This document shows positions 1-27,268 of a DNA stretch of 64,000 bases, piece by piece; position 1 is the stretch's first letter; every line of letters starts with the position of its first letter. The translations under genes and the position numbers were made by a program. The notes under the pieces were generated by a model. It was not told the origin of the DNA and did no database searches. It worked only from the letters and a program-made list of their open reading frames with translations. Source of the stretch: Halichondria panicea (lineage: Eukaryota > Porifera > Demospongiae > Suberitida > Halichondriidae); NCBI RefSeq assembly GCF_963675165.1, contig NC_087378.1, positions 6,567,205-6,631,204 of the forward strand. Reading direction: 5' to 3'.

Positions 1-302
1 CCCCCACTGTCTACAGCTGGTCCTCAATGCCGGAACTTGTGGATGACATTCATCGTTACGCTCGCAAGTTCTCAACCCCAGATGACAGAGGTCAACACGT
101 CTCAGAGCCGGATTTAGTCAAGAAAATGTTTACTCTACCAGCTGTCACACGTAGCAGCATGCCTGAACTCGTGTGTAGTAGCCAGCAATTCAACACTTCA
201 CTGAGCAGAGTTTCCCTAAGCGATCCGAGGAATGTCACACAGCTAATTTTGGACCTTCCAAATCAAGAGGATGAGTATATTGTACTTTCTGAAGTCAGTT
301 AA
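1..302 (+). CDS. 3' terminal exon of an unidentified gene (5' part outside window)
   Basis: An open frame runs from base 3 to a TAA at 300-302, giving about 100 residues. It has no initiator of its own that must be used, so I read it as the C-terminal exon of a gene that starts upstream of the window. The sequence is hydrophilic and Ser/Asp-rich, with no membrane segment. It repeats the short motif SSMPELV about 45 residues apart and ends in DEYIVLSEV, a YxxL-type tyrosine motif seen in cytoplasmic tails. The same-strand neighbour is a GABA-B-like receptor whose last exon is also a short polar tail, so this may be the tail of a tandem relative; that is only an inference. An AATAAA at 771-776 could be its polyadenylation signal. 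Confidence 0.5.
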   Translation, partial: PTVYSWSSMPELVDDIHRYARKFSTPDDRGQHVSEPDLVKKMFTLPAVTRSSMPELVCSSQQFNTSLSRVSLSDPRNVTQLILDLPNQEDEYIVLSEVS

Positions 303-1483
303 ATCTGCAAAGAACAATTTCTATAATCGCCCCTGCATAATTACGTAAAACATTCATTATGTAAATTTTGTTTTATCACTTATTTTTGTTTATCACATCA
401 CAACATTTGCAGAAATGCAAACAGCTAGCTCAGTAATTAATAATTGTTTCAGTACCAACAGCATTGTTGCTACATGTATATAATTATATGATATCAGTCT
501 TTTCAGACTACTGATCCAGCACTGGCTTTCAGCACACTAACTCAATTAACACAATACAGGGTGCACTTGGAAGAAGAGGAGACAGTGGAGGATAGATAGA
601 GTGAGGAAGAAAGCTAGGGGCAATATTGGGCCTCGGTCCTTGGATTCGAGGCTAGGGATAGTTTAATCGCAACTCAGGAAAACACTTCCTAGTCGTGATT
701 ACAGTGACACCTCCACCAGCCTTAACTTACATTCATTAATCACGAAGTACCAGCTAGTGCACCAATGCACAATAAAAGCTAACTACAGAAAGAATCCTTT
801 ACTTCCTAACATGTACATGTAGAAGATTGCAGAGAATGATACACAGACATTATAATAATTAGGCGACCCTACACATGCAAAGTTTTACCCCATTCTTATG
901 CAGTACATGTACATGTACATGGAGGGTAAAATAATTATAATTGGTTTATTACTGGATCCACATTAAATGGAGTACAAAGTAAGAATGACAACTATAAAGT
1001 GTTCTAAGCATAATACAGTGATAAGCATAATACAGTGAAGTTGGCGCACCCTGAGCTGCCAGCAGGTTACATTCGTGCTGATGAGGGTAGGATCCGGTCA
1101 GGACTCCAGCTACTGTTGTTTTTTGGTAGCCTTGTCTAGCTTCTTTGTTTCAGGGGAGAGGGGAAAACTTTGTTGTTGCCTGCGAAATAAATTACACACC
1201 CTTATTGATTAGCCTCTACGCAGTTCATATCTAACAACGTTGAATGTCTACAAGACTCGACTCGGAGTCAAGCTGTAGAGCGGCACACTAACTTTTTGCC
1301 CTACCTCCTCACCATGAGATGTATTCGCTGGAGGATCTGCCTAAAGTCCACTCTCTCCCCACAGGCCCCAACTGACTCACAGACGTTCTCAGGTCATCAG
1401 TACCAGCCTTATCTGAAGCAGTGTGTGCACCATTAATTTTGAATGGGTGGAGTGAGTGGGCAGGGTAACCTAGATCTACATGA
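303..1483. other. Intergenic spacer
   Basis: No convincing exon is seen. The stretch is AT-rich, with TACATGTA words near 810-920. It has AATAAA signals on the plus strand (771-776, 1185-1190) and one on the minus strand (TTTATT at about 947-952), which fits convergent 3' ends of the upstream plus-strand gene and a possible minus-strand transcript. A remnant resembling the TAGCCTCG transposon terminus lies at about 629-656. Confidence 0.5.
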
Positions 1484-1720
1484 CTAACTCTGAGGGTCAA
1501 AGAGGGAAGATATCACAGAGCCATAGCGACTCCAGGCACAGCAAATCAGGCAGCAGAGAATGCAGAACACGACCACACCGACCACACTAAAGCGCAAATA
1601 GATGTCTGCGTCTTCAAAAGACCTCAAGAGCTGTGACAAGACTCCCAAATCACTTGAACTTGTCTCCATGTGGAATTTACCGGACCTGTGATCTCGCATC
1701 CGGTGTGTTCTGAAGAGCAT
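1484..1720 (-). CDS. Possible small single-pass membrane protein ORF
   Basis: An ATG at 1720 opens a 78-codon frame on the minus strand that ends before the GABA-B-like receptor start, divergently. Residues about 42-64 form one hydrophobic, Cys-rich segment (motif VVGVVVFCILCCLICC) followed by a basic Trp-Ser-Arg boundary. The N-terminus is basic. A second open minus-strand frame directly downstream (about 1309-1500) ends in SSEYISW and could be a further exon, but I found no phase-compatible intron joining the two. No family is recognised. It is not a shadow of another gene, because no other coding sequence lies here. It could still be chance. Confidence 0.3.
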   Translation of the reverse strand: MLFRTHRMRDHRSGKFHMETSSSDLGVLSQLLRSFEDADIYLRFSVVGVVVFCILCCLICCAWSRYGSVISSLFDPQS

Positions 1721-1800
1721 CCCCACCCCCTTTCAAGTTGCATTTTTAATATAGCCTGCATGATGCATGGCAGTGGAACAATCATCAGTACAGTATTGTC

Positions 1801-4800
1801 ATGGAAGCAACCTTCCTTGCCTGTCTGTTTCTCTTGCTCCCCTGTGGCTGGTCCCAGGTGCAGCTACACTATGCCTTGCTGACAGCAAGTGGCTCTGGTG
1901 GCTTCAGCTCTTCAGGTGGGGTGGTGCCTGCAATAGAGCTAGCTCAGGAGATGGTGAACAGAAACTCAACACTTCTTTCCAACTACACCCTTACTCATAC
2001 TGGAGTGCTAGACACTAAGGTGAGGTATTTGATGTCTCGCATACTGGTAGCTATAGCAGTAGATCTACTTGACAATCAATGCGTGTAGATCTACTGCACT
2101 GCAGCTTACTAATTTATATATCATCATTATTTTTACCATGCTCAGTGTGACCGTACCAGATCTCTAGAGTTGTTTTTGGATACCATTTCCCTCCCCTCCC
2201 CTACGGTCCTGGGGCTGGTGGGTTGTGGCTGTTCTGTGGCCTCGGCACCTGTCGCTGAGATTGTCGGACATTTCAACATCCCTCAGGTGAGTAGAATATT
2301 TATGTCGGTATGGTAATACATCGTTTATACTACAGTATCAGCTAATCAGTTACACAAGTTTGTAAATGGACAATCGTTAATTGTGTAGTATCAAGCTCTC
2401 AGAAAAAGTTGCTAGTTACGAGCATATTCCACCGTTGGTTAGGCTGTTCCTTAAGGGGTATTTACGTAACTATGCATACAGCATTTCTTTCTTGAACTCT
2501 ATACGTGAACTGTGATGTGCAGCTAAAGCTGTGATGTGTGATCCATGCGTGCACTGTGTTTGGTGTTGTGTATGGAGTTTTGTTTCTATATAGAGCCTAT
2601 GGCTTTAGTGTGCAAATAGTGGGTTAGGTAGGAAGTGAATAATGTATTTAACTTTTCAGCCAGGGGAGAATTAATGTGATTAGTCTGCAAAACAAATTAA
2701 ACTTTTTGACAGATTTCTTACATCTCAATGTTTTCTGAAGCGAGCGATCGAACAAGATTCTCCAATTTTTTCCGGACCATTCCATCGGATGGTGGCTTTG
2801 GTCCAGCCATTGTCTCATTGCTACAGCTCTTTAACTGGGAGAGAATTGCTGTTTTTACTCAACGAGATGGAGTCTTCAACGAGGTAGCTGCACACACCTA
2901 CACTATCTACACAGTCATGTGTTACTTATTTTGGATTATTAAAAATATAGTAATGTATAACTGCTCCCTATTAATCATTTGTATGGTTTACCAATTGTGC
3001 ACTCTTCTGTTTGTAGGCATGGCAACGTTTTAGTCGGAATTTCAAACAGGCCAACATCACTCTTAAAAACCGAATGATAAGCCCACGCAAGACAATGAGG
3101 AGTGTGAATTCAACAAACTTCTTTGTACGTGATTAACTGATGAATACCTACAGTAGCTGTTGGCAGAGCTAGTGATAGTGTGTGTGGGAAAAGGGACAAC
3201 ATTGTCCTAACTAGTCCTCTAATGTCATTTGTGGTCGAATTCACCTGTTGTTTTGTTCCTCTAATTTAGTTTGAGGATGAGAACTTTCGAGTCTTCTTTC
3301 TCAACGTCAACTCCAAATTGGCTCGTCAAATTTTGTGTCAGGTACTTACACACGAACACACACTTTACCCCACATGATAAGCTAATAAATGTTTCTACGT
3401 GTTACACCCCAGGCACTTGAACGAGACTTAACGGCCCCTCGCTATGTGTGGATCACGTACGGATGGTACCAGGAGGGGTGGTGGAGGGAGGGTACAAACT
3501 CCGTGTGCTCCAACAACCAGTTGGCGGGGATAGTGGAAAGAGGACTGGCTCTGCAGTTGTTCCCACAGTCCAGGCATCCTGAGGCTATGACGGACACAGG
3601 ACTGGTGGGTGTACACATTAGACAAGCTAGTGTGTATGTAAATAGCTGTTTGTATACAATAATTTATAATTACCGATTTGCGGTAAATTGTAGTGTAGAT
3701 GTTTATTGTACTCTTTTTCTACTAGACTCCCAGACAATTTAATACCCTCTATCATGAAAGACTAAAAACCTTAGAGGGCAATGATAACGTCAACTTTACC
3801 TTTGGAGCCTCCCTTGCGTACGATGCAGTCTGGACATTGGCGTTTGCTCTGAACAAAGTGTCTGAGTTGATTGCCAGTCACAGTAAGGGGGAGGTGTTCT
3901 CACTGACTGGTTGTAACGAGAGTGGAAGAGGTCTGGTGGCACTGGAGAACTTCACCTACCAGAACCAACAAATGGGGTGTGTCATTCGATGGGCAGTGGA
4001 GCAGACACATTTTGTGGGAGTTAGTGTGAGTGGGGAAATTTCGTATATTATTGTGTAGCGCAAAATTTTCGTGGCACTTATATTTCGTAGAATGGCCTCT
4101 AAAAGCATTTCGTTGCATAATGTTCGTGGGTTGACTGCTTACCGGAAGCCACGCCTTTATTCTTTGCATGTTATAGCAGATTAAAAAACAATTTTCATGG
4201 ACTTCATGTAGGATTGCTAGTTAATCCACGAAAACAGCAAGTACTCTCTTCTCTGAGGGTCTTTGGAGCAACTTAAAGTTTAGCTTTGAATGTGTGTATA
4301 CTGAGGCTGGCTTACAACTCACTATATTCTTGGACCCATGATGCTAACAGAAAGTGTTATTTTAGTATAAACATGCATCAACTCTAAACACAAAGCTTTT
4401 TTTGCAGTAAAACAGAAGAATTGGGAGCCTACAGTATCATGGATCTGTAAATATCACTTTGTTGGAGAGTATATACATTTTATGTTGCTGAAGAAGTCCT
4501 ATGCTCTTTAACAATGTGATTTCTACAGATCCAAGAGTACTGTAGGCTCCCAATTCTTCTGTTTTACTGCTGAATTAATTCACTCTCTTATTCTTTAGGA
4601 TCGGTCTCTAAAACAGTACTAGTCTGTTGTAGCCTGCATTTTAGTATCTAGCACTACAGCTTACTGCACAGCAACTCTTCATTTTGTCAACACGTCAATC
4701 AATTGTGCTATCACTTCTGTATTCCAAAAAAAATTTTTGCCACTCACGACGGTGGGCAATGGTTGCTTGAAACCACGCCCCGTGCATAACCTTTATACGG

Positions 4801-7800
4801 TAGACTAGTTGATATTACATTCAAATATTTACCCATGATTAGACGACAATGACAATGACAATGACATTCTGTGCATTTGATTTTAGGGCAGCGTTGACTT
4901 TGATGACATGGGTTCAAGAATGCAGTCTGGGGCTCGCCTTCTACAGTACAGAGCTAGTGATACCAATACCCTACGTCTTGTATTGGTTGCCGAGACAACA
5001 GTTTCCGGGGATTCACTGTCAAATTTCTCTTACGTTATCAATGAGACCAACACCTCGGTGTTTCTAGGTGAGAGAGAGTGAGGGGGTGTGTGTTTCGCCG
5101 TTCCTTTAACATAATGTTTTTGACATACCATAATATAGCAGGAAATGTTCGCTATAGCTGTACACAGTAGCTTCTATCACACATTGGTTGCTATGATTGC
5201 TGTACCAGGAGCAAATTGTATCTGCTCCTGAGGCCTGGCTGTGCTAAGATTGTTACCCGAGGCGCGTGGGAGGCCACGGGTATTGTAATTGTTTGGTTTG
5301 TTTGTTATATAGTCCGTTGGTTTGTTACCCGAGCCCGTGCCGTGGCCAGCGGGTATAGTAGTACGTTCGTTTGTTTGTCTGTCTGTTTGTGATTTGTGAG
5401 CTTGCTCACCTTGATGCCAGAGATCTGCGTTTACAGCATGGATAGCCTTAATTCACACAACAAGTTACCGTGTAATGGGACATTTTCGCTATTGGCTCCA
5501 GCTAGAGCCCTGAGCAGAAGTTTTCGTGGGTTCTAATATTCATATTTCAATGCCAGGAAACCACACCCACCAATAGCTTTGCATGTGAAATACTGGTGCG
5601 TAGGAGTTTATCACAGTTTTAATTTTCGTGTTAACTGCTCTGCCCTCAAAAACGCGAAATTGTGCACCTCACGAAAATTTCCCGCTATACGGTACATGTA
5701 TAATTTCAGAACTATAGTACAGCTGTGATAGCTACTGATACGTGCAGGCGGTGTCTTATCTGATGGCCGCCGCTACACTCAGGAGAGGACATTCTCTCTT
5801 GAGTTGGTGGTGGTCTACTATTCTCTGGCTGCTCTGGGGCTGGTACTATGTGCTGTGTGTTTGGTCTTCAACTGCACACAGAGGAACAAAAAGTGAGCCC
5901 ATTAATTATTGTTTCTGCATGGAAGCAACTGTGAATATAATGGTGCATGTAGGGTGGTACGATTGACTAGCCCTGTCCTCAACTATCTCATTCTGGCTGG
6001 GATTTCCATCATCTATATCTCAATATTTTTCCGGCTGATGCCCAGTACCGAGTACTCTGTGAATGCAGCCAGATGCAGTGTAAGCTGTCTAGCTCAACAA
6101 TCGAGTTGTGTTTTAATCACCGTTAATTCATTACACAGGTGAACATTGTTCTAACCAACCTTGGCTATTGCATGGCCTTTGGAACACTCTTAGCAAAAAT
6201 GGGGCGAGTGTACTACATATTTCACAACCCGACAACTAGTAAAAAGGTACCTTCATTTATTACCATTCTCAATTGCAAGTCAATAGCATTATATTGTACT
6301 CAAATTATGGCCTCTACACACACAATGCTATTGTTAGACTCTCAAAGATTGAAAGTGCAAATCAAAGTTCTCAACGACTCAAAGTTTGTGACTGCCTTAA
6401 TCTATATGTCGAGCATCCTCCTGCTGCTTTTGGGGGTAGTGGTCTACTTGTTCGGCTCTTACATCAACGCCGTTGAGATTGTTTTCTCTGGAGCCTTCCT
6501 CCTATCAGCCACTACATTTGCCTGCCTCAGCTTTATTCCAAAGGTCAGAGACAGAATGAGAGTAGATATGTGGTAATAATCATTACCATGGTTGGGTAAG
6601 CCATACTAGCACTTATTGGAACATGCACAATCATATTGAATAGACTACATTATTGCCAATACTAATTGTTAAATTCCTCAGATGGTGCGTCTGTATCGAG
6701 ATCCCATAGGCGATAAGATCTTTAAGGGAAGTGAGCGTGGCACTACTCTGCCAGAGGGGACCCTCCCGGGAGTGCGGCCAGTGAACCTGGTCACTCAGCC
6801 AAGCATTGATAGTGGTGTCGGCTGCGCAGATGAGGGGATGAACGTAGCACGGTTGCAATTGAAAGTGAGGGAGCTGGAGAGACTGCTCAGGGACACTCAG
6901 GTAATGGGGGAGGGGCTCATGATCTTGTGCTGCGTTAGGTACGTAAGCAGTAACGTAACCAGATCCCAACATATGTGCATATACTCACCTTTTGTGTAAG
7001 TATACAGGATTGTATTAATGTGCTTCTGTGTAATGTGTAGATATAATGCATGTGAATGACATTGTGGCGGACTGATGTACGGCTCTCTCCCGCTTTTTGT
7101 TTCCACGCATTTTGGTGTTCCCTTACCAACTTTCACATTGCAATGTGTTTTCCGTATCTACATAAATTAATACTCTTCATACCTTACTAGACCTTGTGAG
7201 CTAGTGTATCACCGCTACTGTACCGCGTATAGACTACAGTATAATTATAGCTACTAACAATGAGAATGACATTGCTTTCAAAGGGACTACTGCGTCCAGT
7301 ATCCCGAGTACCCCTTTATGTTGACAAATCAAATTGCTGAGAGTCTATGTGCTAAATATTTTTTCAGTCTGCATGTATGTCAGCTAGTGAGATGACAAAA
7401 CTAAACAGTGCATGCCTTCTTAACTAAAAGGGAATTGATACCTTTTTAACAGCAACAGTATTAAGTCTGTAGAGTTGACTATTGAAAAAGCTGTGTTAAG
7501 CTAGCTTTTTAATTTTGCTGGTAGATCAATGTTCCATCATTTCCAAGACTATAGTCTTGTTTACTCAATGATACGCTGTCCCAATATTATTTAAGCATAA
7601 TGACCGATGACACCCGCTATAGCTCTAGTTATGTATATCAATGTCAACTGTTGTATTAGAACTGAATATTATGATGAATATGAATTGGCGTGACAACTAA
7701 CAATAATTATGGCTGTGAATGTAGGTCATGTGATGAATTGACAACGACTATGATGAAATTATTGCAATGTAGCATGTGACACAATAGTTTCTGAGTATGG

Positions 7801-10800
7801 TACTTGCTTGACACCTTCATGCAAGAGCTACACATTGATCACTCTTCTGATGAGCCCTAGAGGTGGATTGAAGTAAAGGAGTGTGTTACACTGTTATATA
7901 CATACATGCACATGATCTTGTAGACTATAGTTGCTTGCTTGCTTAAATACAATAACGACTTACCTTTTTTGTTCTTTTTCTTTTGTCCACTAAAACAACA
8001 GCAGCATATCTTATAGAGGCACTGATGCCGCTCTTGACAAAGACCTTTTCCCAGGTAACATGTACAAAGGAGAAGAAGTACGATAATAAGCACAGCTGCT
8101 GCTGATGCAATGACGAACGAGGTGAAGATTGTGTTGTAGGTGTTGTCAAAGTTGAGTTCAGGCCATTGTTCTCCACCATCGACATCACTGTCTGTAATGG
8201 TGGTAGGACTGTTAGATGGTGTTGTCTCTGGTGGTTGCTCACTATTTTGTATATCATTGGCTAGAACATAAAGGAACATAATATAAATACAATGGTAATA
8301 TTTTTAATTTGACATACCTATGAAAGCTCTAAACATTGGAAACTCATTCCTACTTCTGCTTTCCACTCTTAGCTGTTCTGCTTGTGTAGACTCCCCAAGT
8401 ATTGGCTGAATATTCACTGATTGTATTGAACCTTGCAATGTGAATGCAATTTCGATTTTGTTTTTGGCTCTGAATCCAACCAAGTCTCCATCTTCTACAC
8501 TGAGTACACTCGGTACAGTGAAGTTCTGGCAGCTTAAGACGTTTCCTAAACTAGCTTGGACAATCGGCAAATCAAGCTCTTGTTGTAACACATAACCATC
8601 ACTGATGGGTCTAAGTACAACTAGATCAATGGAGTAGCCTCCAGCAAAGTTGTTATTGACCGTGTAGCAAGCTTCGATCATGTCCACTCTCCCTTCACAC
8701 GTCACGGGGTGTAGAGGGTCCACATATATTATTCCTCTCTCTGATTTGGATGTGACGATTGCTGCTTCATGTAGTGGTGCTGGTCCAGAGCTACAGAGTC
8801 TGCTAGGTTGGTCTGCATCACTTGAACTTCGCTGCACCCTGCTTACTGGCATTCCAGTGCAGATATTTATCAGTACTAGTAGAAAAACTGTCTTCATTGT
8901 TTGAAGTGGTTCTTGACGAGATGTTTTAATTATCTGAGTTGAGTGTCAACAGCTGTTTGCGCTTGCATTTATAGTAGAAATGTCACCGCTCTCATTCCAT
9001 ATATAGTTATTCTACGAGGCAGCCATTCATAATTACTATAATTATTGCAACATAAGTCAGTTACCGCATGCATTGAATGATCCAATATGCATGCGATGTT
9101 AAGAATGTGGATCAAAAAGCCTGACTATGCGTGATTGTTCATCGTACTCACATGTTTCCGTTAATGAATGAGTTATTGTAGTTGAACAAAGACATCATGT
9201 GTATAACACATTGACAATTTCATAATTAATACCATAATAAAATTATGCATCCGGTGTAAGTTATCATGTTTTGTATGTGTAGCAAATATGTGTTCATTAT
9301 ACATAATATTTATGTACACTTTGTTTAATATTGTGTTGTCAGTTAGTAATAATTTATATCACACTTAACTAGCAACAAGTGTGCACGAGAATACGCTCAA
9401 GCATTACGTAACCTCGAGCGTTATTGCATCATCCGAGTGCACCAGCATTAAAGCACGTTGGCTAGCGAAGTGTGTTATAAAGGTTTTATTGCTGATCACG
9501 AAGCTGAAAACCCTAGTTTTCAGACTAGAAAAAGCTACCTACCTTTGACGTATGTAGTAGTGTACAGAGCCTAATGGTGTGGTCCTACTGCATACATGTG
9601 CACACTGTAGTGGGTACTTATCATGTTTTCAAACTGTGTTGATAAATCTTACTTGCTATATAGAGCCGAAACGTTGCAACAATGCGTGTAGCATTCAATG
9701 CATGTACTCAATACCTTTTTTCCATAATTATGTTACTTAATGTGAAAACCTTTTTATAGCCGAGTTACCCTTGGGCAGACCAAATATTAAGGGTCAATAA
9801 ACAATGCATTTCGAGTAATTTAAGGTGGAAAGGGCTTCATTACACGTTTATTATCTCAAGTGCATGTATAGTATATGTGACAAGAAGTTGTGAAAGTTAG
9901 TCCTCAATTCCTCCTCTAACTATATCCGTCCTTCATCCCTTGTTGCATCCATACTCATAGTGATAAGAAAAAAAGAGGCTTATCATAGCAACATTTTGTT
10001 TTACAGCAGAGAAACTGACCATATGCCGCTTGTTATTAGCATGCACATAGCAGCTGACTTAGTTCTAAGACTGATGTTTCTCCGGCATGCTCATTCAATC
10101 CTACGTGTGTGAGATGGACCCAGAATTATTACCATAATTATAGCGGGTAATTCTCATGGGGTAAAATATTTGTTATTAGGCGTAGGCGTGGTTTACCGGA
10201 ATGCATCAATGCAATGAAAATCTTTACTCATGAAAATCACTGTTTTTGAATTTTTTACCCCAAGAAAATTACCCGCTATACGGTATACAGTTTCTTCTTC
10301 TTTTCATGAGGTCCAGGACTGAGGTAAGCCATGAAACTACAATGCTACCATGTAGATCAGGAGTGCACTCCTGGTAGATACACAATTATTTTTCTAAACA
10401 CCTTTTGTCCATTGACAGGAAATGCAAAATACTGAAACTTCTACATTGTAGATCTACAATAACACGCAGTTGCTTCTATCTTTGAAGATCATTCATCAAC
10501 CCATCAGATAGGCTTCTGTTTCCATTAAGCTCCTCTCTAATAGATTTTGAGCGAAAGCAAAACACGGCGAGAGGCATTAGCACAGCACAGCTTGCAGCAC
10601 TCGTTTTATCAGTAGTTTAAAGTGTAAAAGCAATTTGCTTCGCAGTTGGGTGGTATACTATTAGTTGAGGATCATAATTATACCGACGGCAATTTGTGTT
10701 ATACTATAAGGCAGTTAATTTTGTAATACTTCCCGACAGTGAGCAATAATGACTATAGATGCCTATAATTAGGCAGTAATTAATGGTTCTGTTATTTTCC

Positions 10801-10913
10801 CTGTACAGTTGAGCAGCTCCCAATCTGATAGCAGTCTCTTCACTGACTCCGCCACACACTTGGTCGACTCACCAACACCAACACTCCCTAGCAACCAAGG
10901 CGAAACTGCCTAG
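1801..10913 (+). CDS. GABA-B-like class C GPCR lacking the TM4-TM5 exon
   Basis: Exons: 1801-2019, 2146-2286, 2713-2883, 3017-3124, 3270-3341, 3413-3604, 3726-4025, 4887-5067, 5748-5892, 5953-6079, 6139-6246, 6338-6543, 6682-6900 and 10809-10913 (TAG). All have GT-AG borders, and phases agree at every junction except 6246/6338. The protein begins with a signal peptide (LACLFLLLPCGWS). A ligand-binding Venus-flytrap domain of the ANF-receptor type follows, then TM1 (LELVVVYYSLAALGLVLC), TM2, TM3, TM6 and TM7. TM6 is introduced by LNDSK, as I recall it in GABA-B2, and TM7 is followed by IPK-MVRLYRDP. A coiled-coil-like tail (ARLQLKVRELERLL) matches the GABA-B dimerisation region, and a Ser/Pro tail ends the protein. 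The exon for TM4-ECL2-TM5 is absent: exon 11 ends in phase 0 while exon 12 requires phase 1. It may therefore be a decaying gene, an unusual receptor or an assembly loss. Confidence 0.82.
4404..4570. mobile_element. MITE with 33-bp perfect terminal inverted repeats
   Basis: The element starts GCAGTAAAACAGAAGAATTG and ends with the exact reverse complement; pairing continues imperfectly inward (ATGGATCTGTAAAT against the matching right arm). It is 167 bp, non-coding, and lies in intron 7 of the GABA-B-like gene. The whole element could fold into one long hairpin. Confidence 0.8.
5252..5470 (+). repeat. Partial copies of the ACCCGAGGCG dispersed repeat
   Basis: Two truncated starts of a repeat family (GTTACCCGAGGCGCGTGGG at about 5256, and a diverged GTTACCCGAGCCCGTGCC at about 5325) lie in tandem. 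They are followed by the family's GTTTGTTTGTCTGTCTG run and the block GCGTTTACAGCATGGATAGC. Fuller copies occur at 21.9, 31.9 and 48.9 kb. Confidence 0.65.
5515..5696. mobile_element. Dispersed MITE-like repeat ending in CCCGCTATACGGTA
   Basis: A sequence starting TTTTCGTGGGTTCTAATATT and ending CGAAAATTTCCCGCTATACG. A homologous copy, including the block CCACACCCACCAATAGCTTT with one substitution, lies at about 60838-61008. The termini form an imperfect inverted repeat around TTTTCGTG/CACGAAAA. It is intronic in the GABA-B-like gene. Confidence 0.65.
7857..8897 (-). CDS. Type I membrane protein gene nested antisense in receptor intron
   Basis: Exon 1 is 8897-8318, with ATG in context CAACAATGA and donor ATAG|GTATGT. 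Exon 2 begins at 8260 (acceptor TTCTAG) in matching phase. The product starts with a signal peptide (MKTVFLLVLINICTG). An ectodomain of about 180 residues with a few Cys follows, then a Thr/Ser/Pro-rich stalk, one TM segment (FVIASAAAVLIIVLLLLC) and a Cys- and Lys-rich cytoplasmic start (KICCCCFSGQKKKNKKG). Read through, it would end at a TAA at 7857-7859 (327 aa). A good donor at 7964|7963 (AAAAAAG|GTAAGT) suggests another 3' exon that I could not place. No domain family is recognised. The whole gene lies in the last intron of the GABA-B-like receptor, on the opposite strand. Confidence 0.65.
8898..10137. other. Intron / upstream region of nested gene
   Basis: No exon is visible on either strand. 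This stretch holds the promoter side of the nested minus-strand gene and AT-rich intronic DNA of the receptor. Short inverted words (for example GTTTTCAGACTAG near 9520) are present but no element could be delimited. Confidence 0.5.
10138..10285. mobile_element. MITE with GTATAGCGGGTAATTTTC-type termini
   Basis: The left end TATAGCGGGTAATTCTCATG is the imperfect reverse complement of the right end, which finishes in ATTACCCGCTATACGGTA. TTTTACCCC blocks lie inside both arms. Related ends occur at about 42391, 46508, 55778 and 59837, so this is a family. Non-coding; in the receptor's last intron. Confidence 0.75.
10548..10622 (+). repeat. 75-bp dispersed repeat, second copy at 52181
   Basis: GCGAAAGCAAAACACGGCGA through AGCACTCGTTTTATCAGTAG recurs with few changes at about 52181-52255. 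No open reading frame and no clear termini are visible; both copies are probably fragments of the same unknown repeat. Confidence 0.6.
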
Positions 10914-11108
10914 CAACCATTACCATAGCTTGCAATGGATATTATCACATGTTAACCATGCATGTACATTGTATCAGTTAAATTCACATTCAATTATTAA
11001 CAGTTACATACTACTCACTGAATGAAGCAAACAATTATTAATGATGAAATGCTATAATTATACCATACATTGTAACTGTGCAGCTAAAAACATCACATAT
11101 GTAAATGT

Positions 11109-26941
<15,833 letters not shown>

Positions 26942-27268
26942 GGTGGCAGATTATTATTGAGAGCCTCCCACACGTCACACACTGTACTGCAAGTCAAGGG
27001 GCGATGTCTGGCGAGTAGCGAGGCTCTTGAACTTGTGTCTGGAACTAGAGCGTATGCTAGGTAGTACCCACACAATGCACAGGCTTAAAACACGCTCTTT
27101 ATTTAGTAAACATCTATGACACAACATTCACAACAAACACTCAACTTGTTTTGGTAGATTAGCCACAACTCCAATTCAAGGAATTGAAGCAAAGTTTGAA
27201 TTGAAAATCATAAGGTCAAGGTTCTGGGCCCCCAAAAGCTCTCTCTAGCTAGCTCTAGCTCTTCTAAA
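26942..27268. promoter_or_regulatory. Divergent promoter region between FAK and FAM91 genes
   Basis: Only 327 bp separate the FAK start codon (26941, minus) from the FAM91 start codon (27269, plus). Unless either gene has an undetected 5' leader exon elsewhere, both promoters and both 5' UTRs must fit here. No TATA box is obvious at a sensible position for both genes. Short symmetric words such as CAATTCAAGGAATTG and AGCTAGCTCTAGCT are present near 27170-27260. Confidence 0.7.
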
